The notes beneath the pieces were generated by a model that worked only from the letters and a program-made list of their open reading frames with translations, was not told where the DNA came from and did not search any database. Below, in pieces: positions 49,870-60,618 of a stretch of 64,000 nucleotides of DNA (its first letter is position 1; every line of letters begins with the position of its first letter). A program made the translations under genes and the position numbers. The DNA comes from Onchocerca volvulus (taxonomy: Eukaryota > Nematoda > Chromadorea > Rhabditida > Onchocercidae): contig HG738139.1 of NCBI GenBank assembly GCA_000499405.2, positions 9,510,616-9,574,615 on the forward strand, in the 5' to 3' direction.

Positions 49870-51930
49870 ATGGTTCTTTCTAACTCAACGAAAAGCAACC
49901 AAGCTGCCTTCACTGATGGTACACTAGAATTGGAATCCGGATTGAAGATCGATTATGTGGCACCAGCACATGCAGTCTCGCTAAAGGAAAGTTCGTCGAT
50001 CGAAAATAGTACGGGCTTCGTTTTGCGTAAAAGAAGTTTTATGGATGGTAAGATTTATCCGTTTGATATTCTTTCTGGCTGATAATTTTCAATAAGATTT
50101 ACTTGAAGAAAATTTAGTTGTATTGGATATCTGATTTCATTTCCATGTAAACTTTAGGCTATTTGTCCTTACCTTATCATAAAAATCCGTCTCATGCCTA
50201 AATGCATTCGTTTTTAGATAGTTTAGAAAAAGATTTCTGTATTTGATATCATTCAAAAATCAGATGCAACGAACTGTTAGCTTTTTTTTTTTTTTTTTTT
50301 TTTGAAAACTCAGAAGACAGAATTGTCCATCATTACATCTACTAAATTTCCATACTTATTAAAATAGCAGTTCGAAGATAAAGATCAGCAACAGGATAGA
50401 ATTTTCAAGAAAAAAATTCCATGCTAATAATTCTGTTATTTTTTTATCTCTATGGACTAATATTTTAAAAAATTTAGTAAGTTTATTAAACCATTTCATG
50501 AAATGCCGTTTTTATGACTTACATAAAAGAAAAGTTAATTTTAAAATGAATTTGGGCAAAAGGCCAAAAAGCAGTTCGCGAATTCCAAATTTTTACCTTT
50601 AGGAAGCGATCCATGGGAAGACTGGGAAGGTGTTTTCGAGATGTGTTATGCATTGGATCATGCTGTACGATTTGAAACGGATACTTTGGTAAAGGGATGC
50701 AAAGTTCTGGAGGTAAATGTTTAGTCTACTTAATTCATCAACCTTCTAGTCATGAAATAAAGTTCCGAAATCCATAAAATTCTTCCACAATTGTATTGTA
50801 ACTGTATTGCAGATTGGTTTTTGTACTGGTCTTCCATCAGTTTTTGCTCTAAAAAACGGGGCAAAACATATCACTTTGCATAATAATGTAAGTTTCTCTC
50901 TAATTTTTCAAAGGAAAGAAAAAATTTTAAGTTTTTTGCAAAATTAAACTTTCAGATATGATGCAATTAATAGCGATTTGTAATTTACAATTTGTCCAAG
51001 TCCGAAGTAGAAAGATAAAAGGAAGAATAAGTGAAGCTTATATTAAATAGCAGCCTTAAAAGCAATTCTCAACTTTTGAATATAGAATAATGAGTTAATG
51101 GAATCGTGCATGAAATCGACGCTTTCTCGGAACAAAATCAAAAATGTGCAACACAGAATTGTTTGCAGATCTTTGCAAGACTTCCGAAAATTGATGGAAC
51201 CAAATGAGTAGGTTTTAACATAGTTTCAAGTACCATTCCGATTCACAAGTCTTTCCAAAGCATGACACTTCACAAGATACTATTATTGATTTATATATAT
51301 ACTGCAGCAATTTGCAGGAACTAATTTAAAAAAAAAAAAAAAAAAAAAAAACGTCTCTATTCCTAAAAAAAAAAGACCATTTCTGAGGATCAGTATCTGT
51401 GATGAAGTGAAATAACGTCTGGAACTGGGAATAAACTTTATTATTTCAGGTTTGAGGTGATCTTTGCTGTGGAAATTCTTAACAACGAGAAAAATCGATT
51501 TGAAAAAATTCATGATTTCATCGATTATGCCCTGACCAATGATGGTGTTTGGTAAATTTTAATTGTTCAAGAAAAAGTAGTTATTCTATGTAAATTTCAT
51601 GATCATTTCTGAACTGGAAGACAGAAAAGGAAGCAGAGCTTCCCCTTGAAATTTTGTTCTTATTATTCAAATGAAGTTTTAGCTGTTTTAATATAATTTG
51701 TTGGAATGATTTCGTGACTGTCTAAATTCAGGTACTTCTTATAATTAATTCAAGAATACTTCAGTTTATTAGAATCTCGAATGTTCTACATGAACTGCGA
51801 AAGTAGTTTGCAAGATTTTTTGGATCTGGTAAAAACGAAAGGGAAATTCGATGTTTATACTCGTTGGTCGACACCAAAATCAGAAATTATTCAGCGAAGA
51901 GTAATCCAACTGACTCGGGCTATAAGATGA
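49870..51930 (+). CDS. METTL18-like (HPM1 family) protein methyltransferase
   Basis: Animal METTL18 and yeast Hpm1 methylate a histidine of cytosolic ribosomal protein uL3. Exons are 49870-50047, 50603-50712, 50813-50887, 51086-51207, 51450-51551 and 51765-51930, giving 250 residues; human METTL18 is about 370. After a 60-residue leader, SDPWEDWEGVFEMCYALDHA matches the family's entry motif (VYEGGLKIWECTFDL type). SAM motif I reads KVLEIGFCTGLPSVFALKNG (residues 92-111), then ITLHNN in place of IHFQDYN. FEVIFAVEILNNEK corresponds to the YDLILTSETIYN motif, and GVCLLESRMFYM to the final strand. The glutamate-aspartate and tyrosine residues of those motifs are not kept. The paralogue is diverged, and activity on uL3 should not be assumed. 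All phases close. Introns 1 and 4 carry long T and A runs. Confidence 0.82.
50282..50303 (+). repeat. poly(T)22 in METTL18-like intron 1
   Basis: Uninterrupted homopolymer in the coding-strand orientation. Confidence 0.9.
51328..51351 (+). repeat. poly(A)24 in METTL18-like intron 4
   Basis: Uninterrupted homopolymer on the coding strand, complementary to the T22 run in intron 1 of the same gene. Confidence 0.9.
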
Positions 51931-53520
51931 ATTTCTTTTATTATTATTATATAAGGAAGATACTATTCTTTTTTAGTTTAGTTTGTAATGTTTTGGTTTC
52001 GTTATTTTTGTGTATATTTATGTTTTGGATTTCGAGATAACCATTCTTTGAGAAGCTTTATGTTTTAAACGACATTTTTGTCTGATCCGAAGACATTGAC
52101 AGAGATGATTTTTTCATAAGTGGGATATTTTGACTTTTCAAATTTTCTTCGAATTTCTCCAATCTCGGAAGTTTGGAAATCCCAAATCCCTTTGAATGGC
52201 AGCTTCTCAATTTTTCTTTTCTTTCATGTTTGATGTAACATTTTTGATATCATTCTTCATAAGAAGAAGTGCTTCCCTATCTTACTTCATATTTCTTTCC
52301 ACATATTTGACCTTCAGAACTGGTGAATAACAAAGTTCCTACTAAACTGATGCATTCCATCAAAACTCATTTCTCAAACTACAATTTTGTGTGATGGGAC
52401 TGTTATTCAAACTCTCAATTTTGTATTTTCTTCCTTTTACCGCAAAGTTTTTTTCACTTTAGCGGGTAGAATGCGAAGCAAATCAAATCTGTGATAATAG
52501 ACTATCCGCATTTGTTAATATTTGCAACACTGTAGATGTATCAGATTTCCAAATACATCTGAAACATAATTTTCTTTTTGAACAGTGAATTAGAACGATT
52601 TTCTGATTTATGGATAGTAATATGATTTTTGGACGAAAGGAGATTATTGAAAAAATACTGGAAACAATCAAAGCCTTAGAGCGAATTTTCTTAAATGAAA
52701 TATTTGAAAAAAAACATGGACAAACGTAAAAATTTAAATCATTTTTCTGATCCAAAAAATACGAAGATCAAAGCTCTGAAAACTGAAAATTTCGAAGACT
52801 AAAATTTGATCTAAAAAATGAAAATTTTTGGGAAGGCATTTGAGTTTGAAAAAACTTAAAATAGCTCACTTAAGACAATTCAATTAAAAAACCAAAGATC
52901 TGTAAAAAGTGGTTTAGAAATCCTCATAAACCTCAAGCACAAGAAATATAAGTAATCATGATATAGGATAGCTGCATCATGGCTAGAAATGATATATTTT
53001 TGATAAAAACTATTACGAACAGAGCGCTGTTCATAACAAGCAGTTCCCCTGATGATCAACATATGTATCTTTATTTTTTGCCAGTGATTAAATATGAACT
53101 GCAAAGTTCTGAAGAGGCAAACCACTGCAATCCGAGAATGAATAATTCCAAAATTTCATATTACGAAACAAAGACAAAGCATATAGAATTTCATATATTA
53201 AGAAAAGTTGAAAGAATTAATTATTGAAGGAAATAGCCGTATATTATTCACACTGGAACACTAGGTCACCGTTACAGTCTTATTTCCATCTAATCCGAAT
53301 CTCCCAAAATATGAACGGTTAAGCAATTTTCAAAGAAAGGCAATATTTATTTATAATTAATTCTCTAAAATCTACTTTTTATCTCTTTTTGCGCCTTTTA
53401 GATATTTAATGAAGAAAATCCATAAAAAAATTTTTTATTCCCAAGCAATGGGACAACAAAGTTGAAAGTTAAATTAATATGGCTATTCATGGAGGAAATC
53501 GGCTTAAAATTCTTAAAATT
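51931..53520. other. convergent intergenic region, METTL18-like to fsn-1
   Basis: AT-rich 3' flanks of two convergent genes. Short frames at 52483-52755 (minus) and 52880-53227 (both strands) show no recognised similarity. Its distal part, described separately, is rich in hairpins. Confidence 0.5.
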
Positions 53521-53526
53521 CTCAAA

Positions 53527-53671
53527 ATATTTTGCAGGAACTCCTTATACAAAGAAGTTCCTGCAAAATATCCCTGATAAATTGAAAGACAAAATATCTC
53601 TGATGAATTGCAAAATATCTCTGATAATTTTATAATACCCGGAATCCAAAAGATTCCGGACTATTATAAAA
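53527..53671. repeat. cluster of two hairpins and three tandem repeats
   Basis: Perfect 16-bp inverted repeat ATATTTTGCAGGAACT (53527-53542) / AGTTCCTGCAAAATAT (53556-53571) with a 13-base loop. Three ~21-bp direct repeats beginning CAAAATATC at 53564, 53590 and 53611; the first overlaps the right arm of the hairpin. A second hairpin at 53628-53671 has arms TTTTATAATAcCCGGAATC / GATTCCGGacTATTATAAAA around a 5-base loop. Confidence 0.8.
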
Positions 53672-54128
53672 AGTCAATATGGGATAATTCCTACTCCAAA
53701 TTTCATTATGCCCATCATTAACACTGAAAAATTCCCATATGCAGAAAAGAAATAGGAGAGATGGATAAAAATCATATGGAATATAAATATTTGAACTAAG
53801 GACAATGGAAAGTGAAATATGAGTAAGCAGACATTGCAGTATATAAAATAAAACTTAGATATAAAAGACAATGTGCTCTGGAAAAAAACTCAAACAATCA
53901 TACGCTGCTAGATGATTTTATCAAAAATTACGGAGCTGAAATAATTTAAAATAATTATTCAATCTTTAAATTAAATTTTTTTTTTTTGATGGATTTCAAA
54001 ATGCTAATGAAAATTATATTAGATGAAAAGCGCTGATACATTAAATAAAGTGCGAAAATTTGGTGATTTCTAATCTATGCAAAAAAACCTTTGCATATTA
54101 CTTTAAATATTTAACTTCTGTTCAAATG

Positions 54129-56150
54129 TTAGCCAAGAAGAGGTGGCCCAATATAAACCATCGATACTTCAGTATTACCATAAACAGCGCACATGGCGGG
54201 AAATAGTTTTAGTGGAGGCAAGCGACTAAAGGCAATACCTAGAAATTCACTTCCTTTTTCGAAATACATGCAGTGTTGTTCACAGTCCACTATCATTCGA
54301 ATTCTTTCTCCCATCTAAAATAATCAAAAGATAAAATAAAATTCTGTTGTTACATATGAACGATAGGTGATCAGCTCATTTCCAAAAGTACTCATCTTGG
54401 AGCGAATGACCAATTAGTATCTTGGACTTTACATGATAAATGAGAAATGGTTGAATTTATGAACTCTGACAGTTACCATATTTTCAGTAAGAGTGCAGGA
54501 ACTCTAGGTAATATTTAGTTTGAACATAATCTCCCCTATTTCAAATAAATATCACAAAATCCACAGAAAGATTAAAGAGGATAAAAATTTGGATAGATGA
54601 AACCTGCAGAAGAATGAAGTTTTCATGTTTTGTTTTTCTGGAAAATATTCATTTACGGTAGATTTTGGATTCTTCATAAGAGTTTCTATAAATCGACTAT
54701 AAGTTATTAGCATTAACCTGATATTTTGGAGGATTATTGATATGTGGATAAGAACAGATTTGCATGTTATTATGTAACAACTGATTGTCGACAAGATTCC
54801 ACCCCCAGCTTTGATCATCACTTCCTAATAAAGCCACGTAACCCTGGCAATGTAGCGCCGCATGTCTGAAAAAATCTATTTCCATATACAGTTTTTCAGT
54901 CATTTTTACTTCAGTTTGATTTTTACTAAGAGACTGAAATAGAACAGCAGATGAAGTTCCATTTTAATTATATCTATGGAAATCTTGAAATCTTTATTGA
55001 TCAGATCTTTCTTGCAGATTCAGTTCACAAAACGATATCAAACTTACTTCGTTGCCAAACCTATACAAGCTACTGTTCCCAGCGGCCCTTCCCACATGAA
55101 TTCCCATGCATGTATCCCACTGTTCACACCTATTTTACCTGAAATTCCATAAACAATATACTTACATTTACCCAATAAAAGTCTTTAAAAAAATCCATTG
55201 TATTAAACTTATTTAGAATTAAGCAAATTTGAATCATAAATTAAAAATCTTATAATACCTCGCACACTATCGGTGCTCTGAGCAACTGGATTTCGATGCA
55301 CCGTAAAACCGTTGGTACGTAAATAATTATTTCTAAAACATTGGATAAATTAAACTCCTTTTCGAGAAAATAATCCTAATTCAGTAAGGCAAGCAATCCT
55401 GAATTATATTATTCAAAAATAGTTGAAATTTATAAGTACAATTACTGATTCGTCTCGTACACTTCGAAGCAAACATTGCATTCTTTTTTCATTGTATTGG
55501 TAAAGGGGGAATATAAAATTCAATAAATGTGAAATCACTTTGAAGAATCATTCGGATTCCATGCATAGCAAAATGCTCGTAATTTGTCCTTGAAAGATGG
55601 AGTTTCTGATAGAAGACAGAGATCACTGAGAGCTTCATCTGGGATAATTATATGCGCCAGACGTTTCCATACAAAGCTATCCTATAAAGTTTAGTACTTG
55701 TAAAAGAAATGCTAAAAATCCATTGAAAAAACTACGAAGAAAAGCAAGTACTAATGAGCTTTGCCAGGATAATCAATTGAAGCTCACCGGATATTGTAAA
55801 ACAGTCCACCAGTGTTTACAAACTCGCATACATTGTGCCAAGTCTTTCAGACTTAAATATTCAAAAACTCCTAAAAGCACAACATGAGGTAAACGAGCAG
55901 CTGAGACGGCACGCAAACGACGGCTAAAAGATGTCAAACTTTTTGAGCGACAATGATCCTGCGCATCTAGACACGCAACATCTTCTGCAACGAAAAAAGA
56001 CCACGTGAATCAAAACTTGATTTCACTTGAAAGAAAGGGTAAGAACAGATAATCTCTGAATGCCCATTATGAAAATGCATGAAATGTCACACTTTTTTGA
56101 CCAAATTTTACCATTGTTTAAAAATCATGCTTACCACCTTCAACCGACAT
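54129..56150 (-). CDS. fsn-1: F-box/SPRY protein FSN-1 (FBXO45 orthologue)
   Basis: FSN-1/FBXO45 is the substrate adaptor of the SKP1-PHR (RPM-1/MYCBP2) ubiquitin ligase that controls synapse formation. Exons in transcription order are 56150-56135, 55984-55788, 55681-55539, 55332-55259, 55138-55048, 54865-54718 and 54314-54129, giving 284 residues; human FBXO45 is 286. The F-box covers about residues 36-70 ([20 protein letters not shown], then CKHWW). The atypical SPRY domain follows, with [55 protein letters not shown], and the terminal [19 protein letters not shown]. This is near-identical to the vertebrate sequence at the C terminus. The first exon has only 16 coding bases (MSVEG); the start is supported by phase and total length. 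Confidence 0.96.
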
Positions 56151-56902
56151 TGTAAATAATTATAATTCAAATCATTGTATTGGATGCCATCAAAACGCAT
56201 TCCCGAGATCAAAATTACCAATATCGACTCGTTTGTAGCCAAACCTGCCGAATCCCTTCATAAATGTCAAGTGAAAGCATAACAAAGTGACATGTAGATG
56301 TACTAAAACACTGAAAGTATATTTCAAGATATTTTTAAATAGTTTGTCATAATGGGAAAAACGCTTTGTAGCAAATATTACCAGCTCTTTTCGCCCTTTG
56401 ACGAAAAAAAAAATAACCAATTCAATACTTTTTTTTTTTTTTTTTATTATAAAATCATTTTCCACAGAGATATTAATTTAAACAAAATGATTCATAAATC
56501 ACCACTTTCGGTATTAATATTTCCAAAACAAAATGAAGAAACCGAAATATAAATTCAATCTTCAATTCAAACAAGAAAATGAAAGCTAGAAATTCAAATC
56601 CAATTTTCAATTCTTCAAATTTACAAAACAAAGGAAAAATAAAGACGTCAAAGTTTGTTAAACTTTACTATGATTAATTAACTTCACCGTAATTACATCA
56701 CATACATTATGAGAGTGATGGCTTATAAAATCAGTAGAAAAATTGAATAAATTCAAGTCATATTACAGACGGAAATAAAAACAACAGAAATGGAATGCCT
56801 GCTTCCTTCTTCCCTATCGTAATCAGACAAAAATAAGGAAAGGGGTAAAAAAATCAATGATATTGTCGATTTCTGGAAAATCGATTCAAACAATTCCGAC
56901 AA
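56151..56902. other. intergenic gap between MRPL3 and fsn-1
   Basis: 752 bp between co-directional genes, without a conserved frame; a T19 run lies at 56429-56447. The spacing would be compatible with a filarial operon, which is inference. Confidence 0.5.
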
Positions 56903-59591
56903 TTATTTTTTTACTTTGGCTGTTTTTGCCTTCGTCTTATCTCTTTTCGCTGTTTTAAATTTTTCAGGTTCTGTGAAAACTATTGAAGGCATCGTCATCC
57001 TGAAAGCAAATGGAAGGAAAATATGATAGATACATCAATAAAGAATAATTTACATTTTAATAAAAATGAATCCACGAAAATATATATAATATTAAAATAG
57101 CTATAAATAATATGGACAATAATAATTCAAAATAGCAACCTGAATAATCTCCGAGCAAAAAATTCACCATCTTCATATACAAATGGTGAATCAGGATTGT
57201 CATTACACTTTATTTCGGCTTCAAAATCTTTTTCGTAAAAAAAAGTAGGGAAATGAGGATACTGTATTTTCTTTTTGCCGTGATAACAGTCCTTGATCAG
57301 TAATATATCCCCTGTTTCACCCGGCACCGTTCCATTAATATACATCACCTGGAACGTTCAATACTATCTTTTTCATAACCATTATTTGATAATGATTATT
57401 TCTTTTAACAACTAAGGATAAAATCTTTCAAAAACATATTTGGCTGATTTTTTATTGTTTTCAAGCATTTTCGGGCTGTGTTTCTGTTAACAAGCTTCCC
57501 GAAATTTAAACTAAAAGAAAACTAAAAAAAAATGAGCTACAAAAAAAAGTTTTGCAAAAATCGAAATCCCAGGAAGTGATGTTTTCATTCTGCTAATAAA
57601 ATTTTCCAACTTTCATTTAGTAAACTTTGGGAATTTGAAAACCTGTTTTTCGGGATTAATCCTTAGCACTTCAAGGCCTGGAATAGACCGCCATTCATAA
57701 CCCATATGACCTGGCATCCGCTTTCCAGGCAATATCCGAGCATCGCCTTTTGAACCGACAGCACCGATACGACGATGAGATTTTGTAGTTCTAAAAGCGA
57801 TGAGTGCAGCGAAAAAAAAAAGCAAATAGTATGCTGAGCAGAACCCTTTTATTTCTACATAAAATTAAAATGCGAAACACATCTTATGGATAAGCCATCC
57901 ACCAACAAGTATCGATAAACCAAATACACAAAACTTACTTTCGGGCAGGCATACCTTTGAAACCCCATCTATGCATTCCACCTTGAAAACCCCAATCAAT
58001 AGTATGTCCCGTAGCAGTTATGTATTGACCAACTTTGAAATGGCACACATGTAACTCTGTCCCTGGCTCCACTACTGCGTCCTCCGTAACCAAAAAGGAT
58101 GCCATGTGTTTTTTTACAGGAAAACCTAGAAAATAAGTGTTACAATTCCTATTATCAAAACAAATATTATTGACACATCTGATCAAGAAAATTAGATGAT
58201 ATAAGAAAAATAAAAGAGATCAATAGATCTACGACCATGCCGTTCAAAAGTAGCACGATATCGTGCAGTAAATTTTGTCGGATCACCATTTACAGCTCCA
58301 ACCGTGACTCGCCATCGAGCACCATAACGGCCATATGCTTTCCGCCTTCCTACCATGCTTATTCTAGAAAATATGAAATTTAAAACCTATTGAATTTGAA
58401 ATTTAAAATGCTTAGAATCTTCAAATTTAGATCATCCCTTTACATCCATTTTCCTTGCATGGACAGTTTTATCAAAGCTACAAGTTAATCCTGTCAAGTA
58501 AAAGTAAAAAAATGTGAGGGAAGTATTCTTTTCAATATGAAAACATGAAAGAAAACTAACCGGTAGTAAGTTTCTGGATCAATCGCTGAGATGACGAGAT
58601 TTCTGGGAAACTCTAGCATTGTGCACAGAAACCGGGTTCCATCCACACCCCATTGAGGCAACACTCCAATTTTTCGAGCCAACATTCCGACACGATTAGA
58701 TTCTGGCATCCATTCTCGTGGATTGGTTTTTTGCGGCATTTCACATAATGGAGTTTTAAAAGACATATGTGGATTCGCTCGAATGATTGGAGCATTCACT
58801 GCAATGACAACTAAATTTGAAGAATTTAGATGACTAAAATGATATGAATTATAAATAATATTATATGACTGTGTTAATAACATAATTTTTTTAGCGAATT
58901 GGGGCCAATTTCTTTAGAATGAAAATCGTTTATAAAAGTATAAAAACTAATAATTTTACATACGATAATATGTAAAAGTAGAGTAAGCCAAATTAAAAAA
59001 AAAAAAAAGATAAACTCAACTTTCTTGATGTGTTCCATATTTCATCATTCTCTAAAATTCTTTAAAAGTTACCTTTTTCTTCTAATTTGATAAACTGCTG
59101 AAGCAAGATTCGCGTGCTAGGTTCAATTGGTTCAACAATCTTTTCTTCTTTTTTTGGTATCCACGGTGGCGGAGTTAGTGTCCTAAAAGGAAAAGTTTAA
59201 TTAAAAATAAAATTAACAAGGAGTTTTAGAAACTTTTCCTTGAGCATGATTATTTTATCGGTAGATGGCAAAATCTATAATTTCATAAACAATGGCAAAA
59301 TAATAAATGAAGTGTCCAGCATTCAAATAAATCAATTTTTTTTTAATGTTAAAAGAAACTAACAGCTCAAAAGCTGCAAATAAATACACGGAATACTCTA
59401 GTAAAATAAGAAAACATAAATTCCAGAATTTTGAAATGAAATTAATAAAGGCTGACATTCTATTATGGAACTAACCTTCGCCTCATCCTTTTCTGAATAT
59501 AATATTCCGCATAAGTACTACACAATAGCCGCGCAGTGATTTGTTTGTCGGCATTCCATAGTTGACCCAACCGTTCAATCGAATATAACAT
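56903..59591 (-). CDS. mrpl-3: mitochondrial large-subunit ribosomal protein L3 (uL3m)
   Basis: uL3m helps build the peptidyl-transferase region of the mitochondrial 39S subunit. Exons are 59591-59476, 59182-59073, 58798-58561, 58363-58236, 58125-57939, 57790-57643, 57348-57140 and 56999-56903, giving 410 residues; human MRPL3 is about 348. Domain landmarks: [20 protein letters not shown] (start of L3 fold), [20 protein letters not shown], then [20 protein letters not shown] and [20 protein letters not shown], the universally conserved L3 core. [12 protein letters not shown] follows, and [20 protein letters not shown] closes the fold. The C-terminal tail is lysine-rich ([13 protein letters not shown]). 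The first 38 residues could hold a mitochondrial targeting helix (basic, no acidic cluster at the very start). The donor after exon 4 (GTCGTA) is weak but required by phase. Confidence 0.95.
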
Positions 59592-60618
59592 TTAGAGGAT
59601 TAAAATTAATAATCTAGAAAAATTTCAAAGATCGATTTAAATTAACCAGTAACGCCACATCATACAGAATAATACGTTCGGCAATAGCAAGAAAAAAGAA
59701 TGAGTGAAGAGTACAGACAAGGTTTTTTTTTTTTCACATCTTGCTTTTGACAAATAACAATACGTGAATTATGAGAGATTTAAATTTTGCCTCCATAAAA
59801 TATTGTCTCATAAAATATTGTATCTAATCCTTTCTCATAGGAGAAAGATGGGATTAGTCCAGAATTTTGGAATTGAAAACTCCAAATCAGGAAGAAGTAA
59901 TAAGGAAATTGACACTACGAACGCTTAAGGAACAGCTCAGTAATTTCAATGTCAAATACGCCGAACAAATTACATCACTCTTATTTCATGTAAATATTCA
60001 AGAACTACTAAATAAATCATTTCCAATCGATTAATCTAAAAATGTAAATGAGTAAATTACATGAATAAATATATACAAATGACTAACTTTGTTATGGCGC
60101 CAGTTTTAGTGTTTACATACATGATAATGACTGCTGAAGCTACTAAATAACTTATTTCTAAGTCAATGATTTCAAATGAAGCATTAAACAATGCCAAACT
60201 TTTATTATCATATTTAAGAATATAAATAATAAGAAATACTTTTCAACTGCAAATACGCCTTCGATATTGACGAGTTCCAATAAAAATTATAAAAAGAAAA
60301 ATCACGTGAATAAAATAACTTTGAACTACAAATCAATTTCCTTATTTTCTTTATTGCTCTTCCACTCAATTTTTCATTATCCATTATTTATTTATAAGAT
60401 GTTTGCGAAAATACCATTTATGAATTATATCAAAACACAAAATGGATAACAACAATGAATTATGTCAAAACATAAAATGAAACAACGAAATTTGGTCTTA
60501 AATGAATAATAAAAGGAATTCGTTCTTTTCTATAGTTATGGGAAAGTGTCCGCTGGTCAAACTAAGCGTATGATTACAAATTCTTCAAACAGATTACGGT
60601 GACACTTTTCTCATTCGC
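59592..60618. other. intergenic gap between bystin and MRPL3
   Basis: 1.03 kb, AT-rich; a T12 run lies near 59722-59734. ATAAAATATTGT is tandemly duplicated at about 59795-59821. Nothing else was recognised. Confidence 0.5.
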
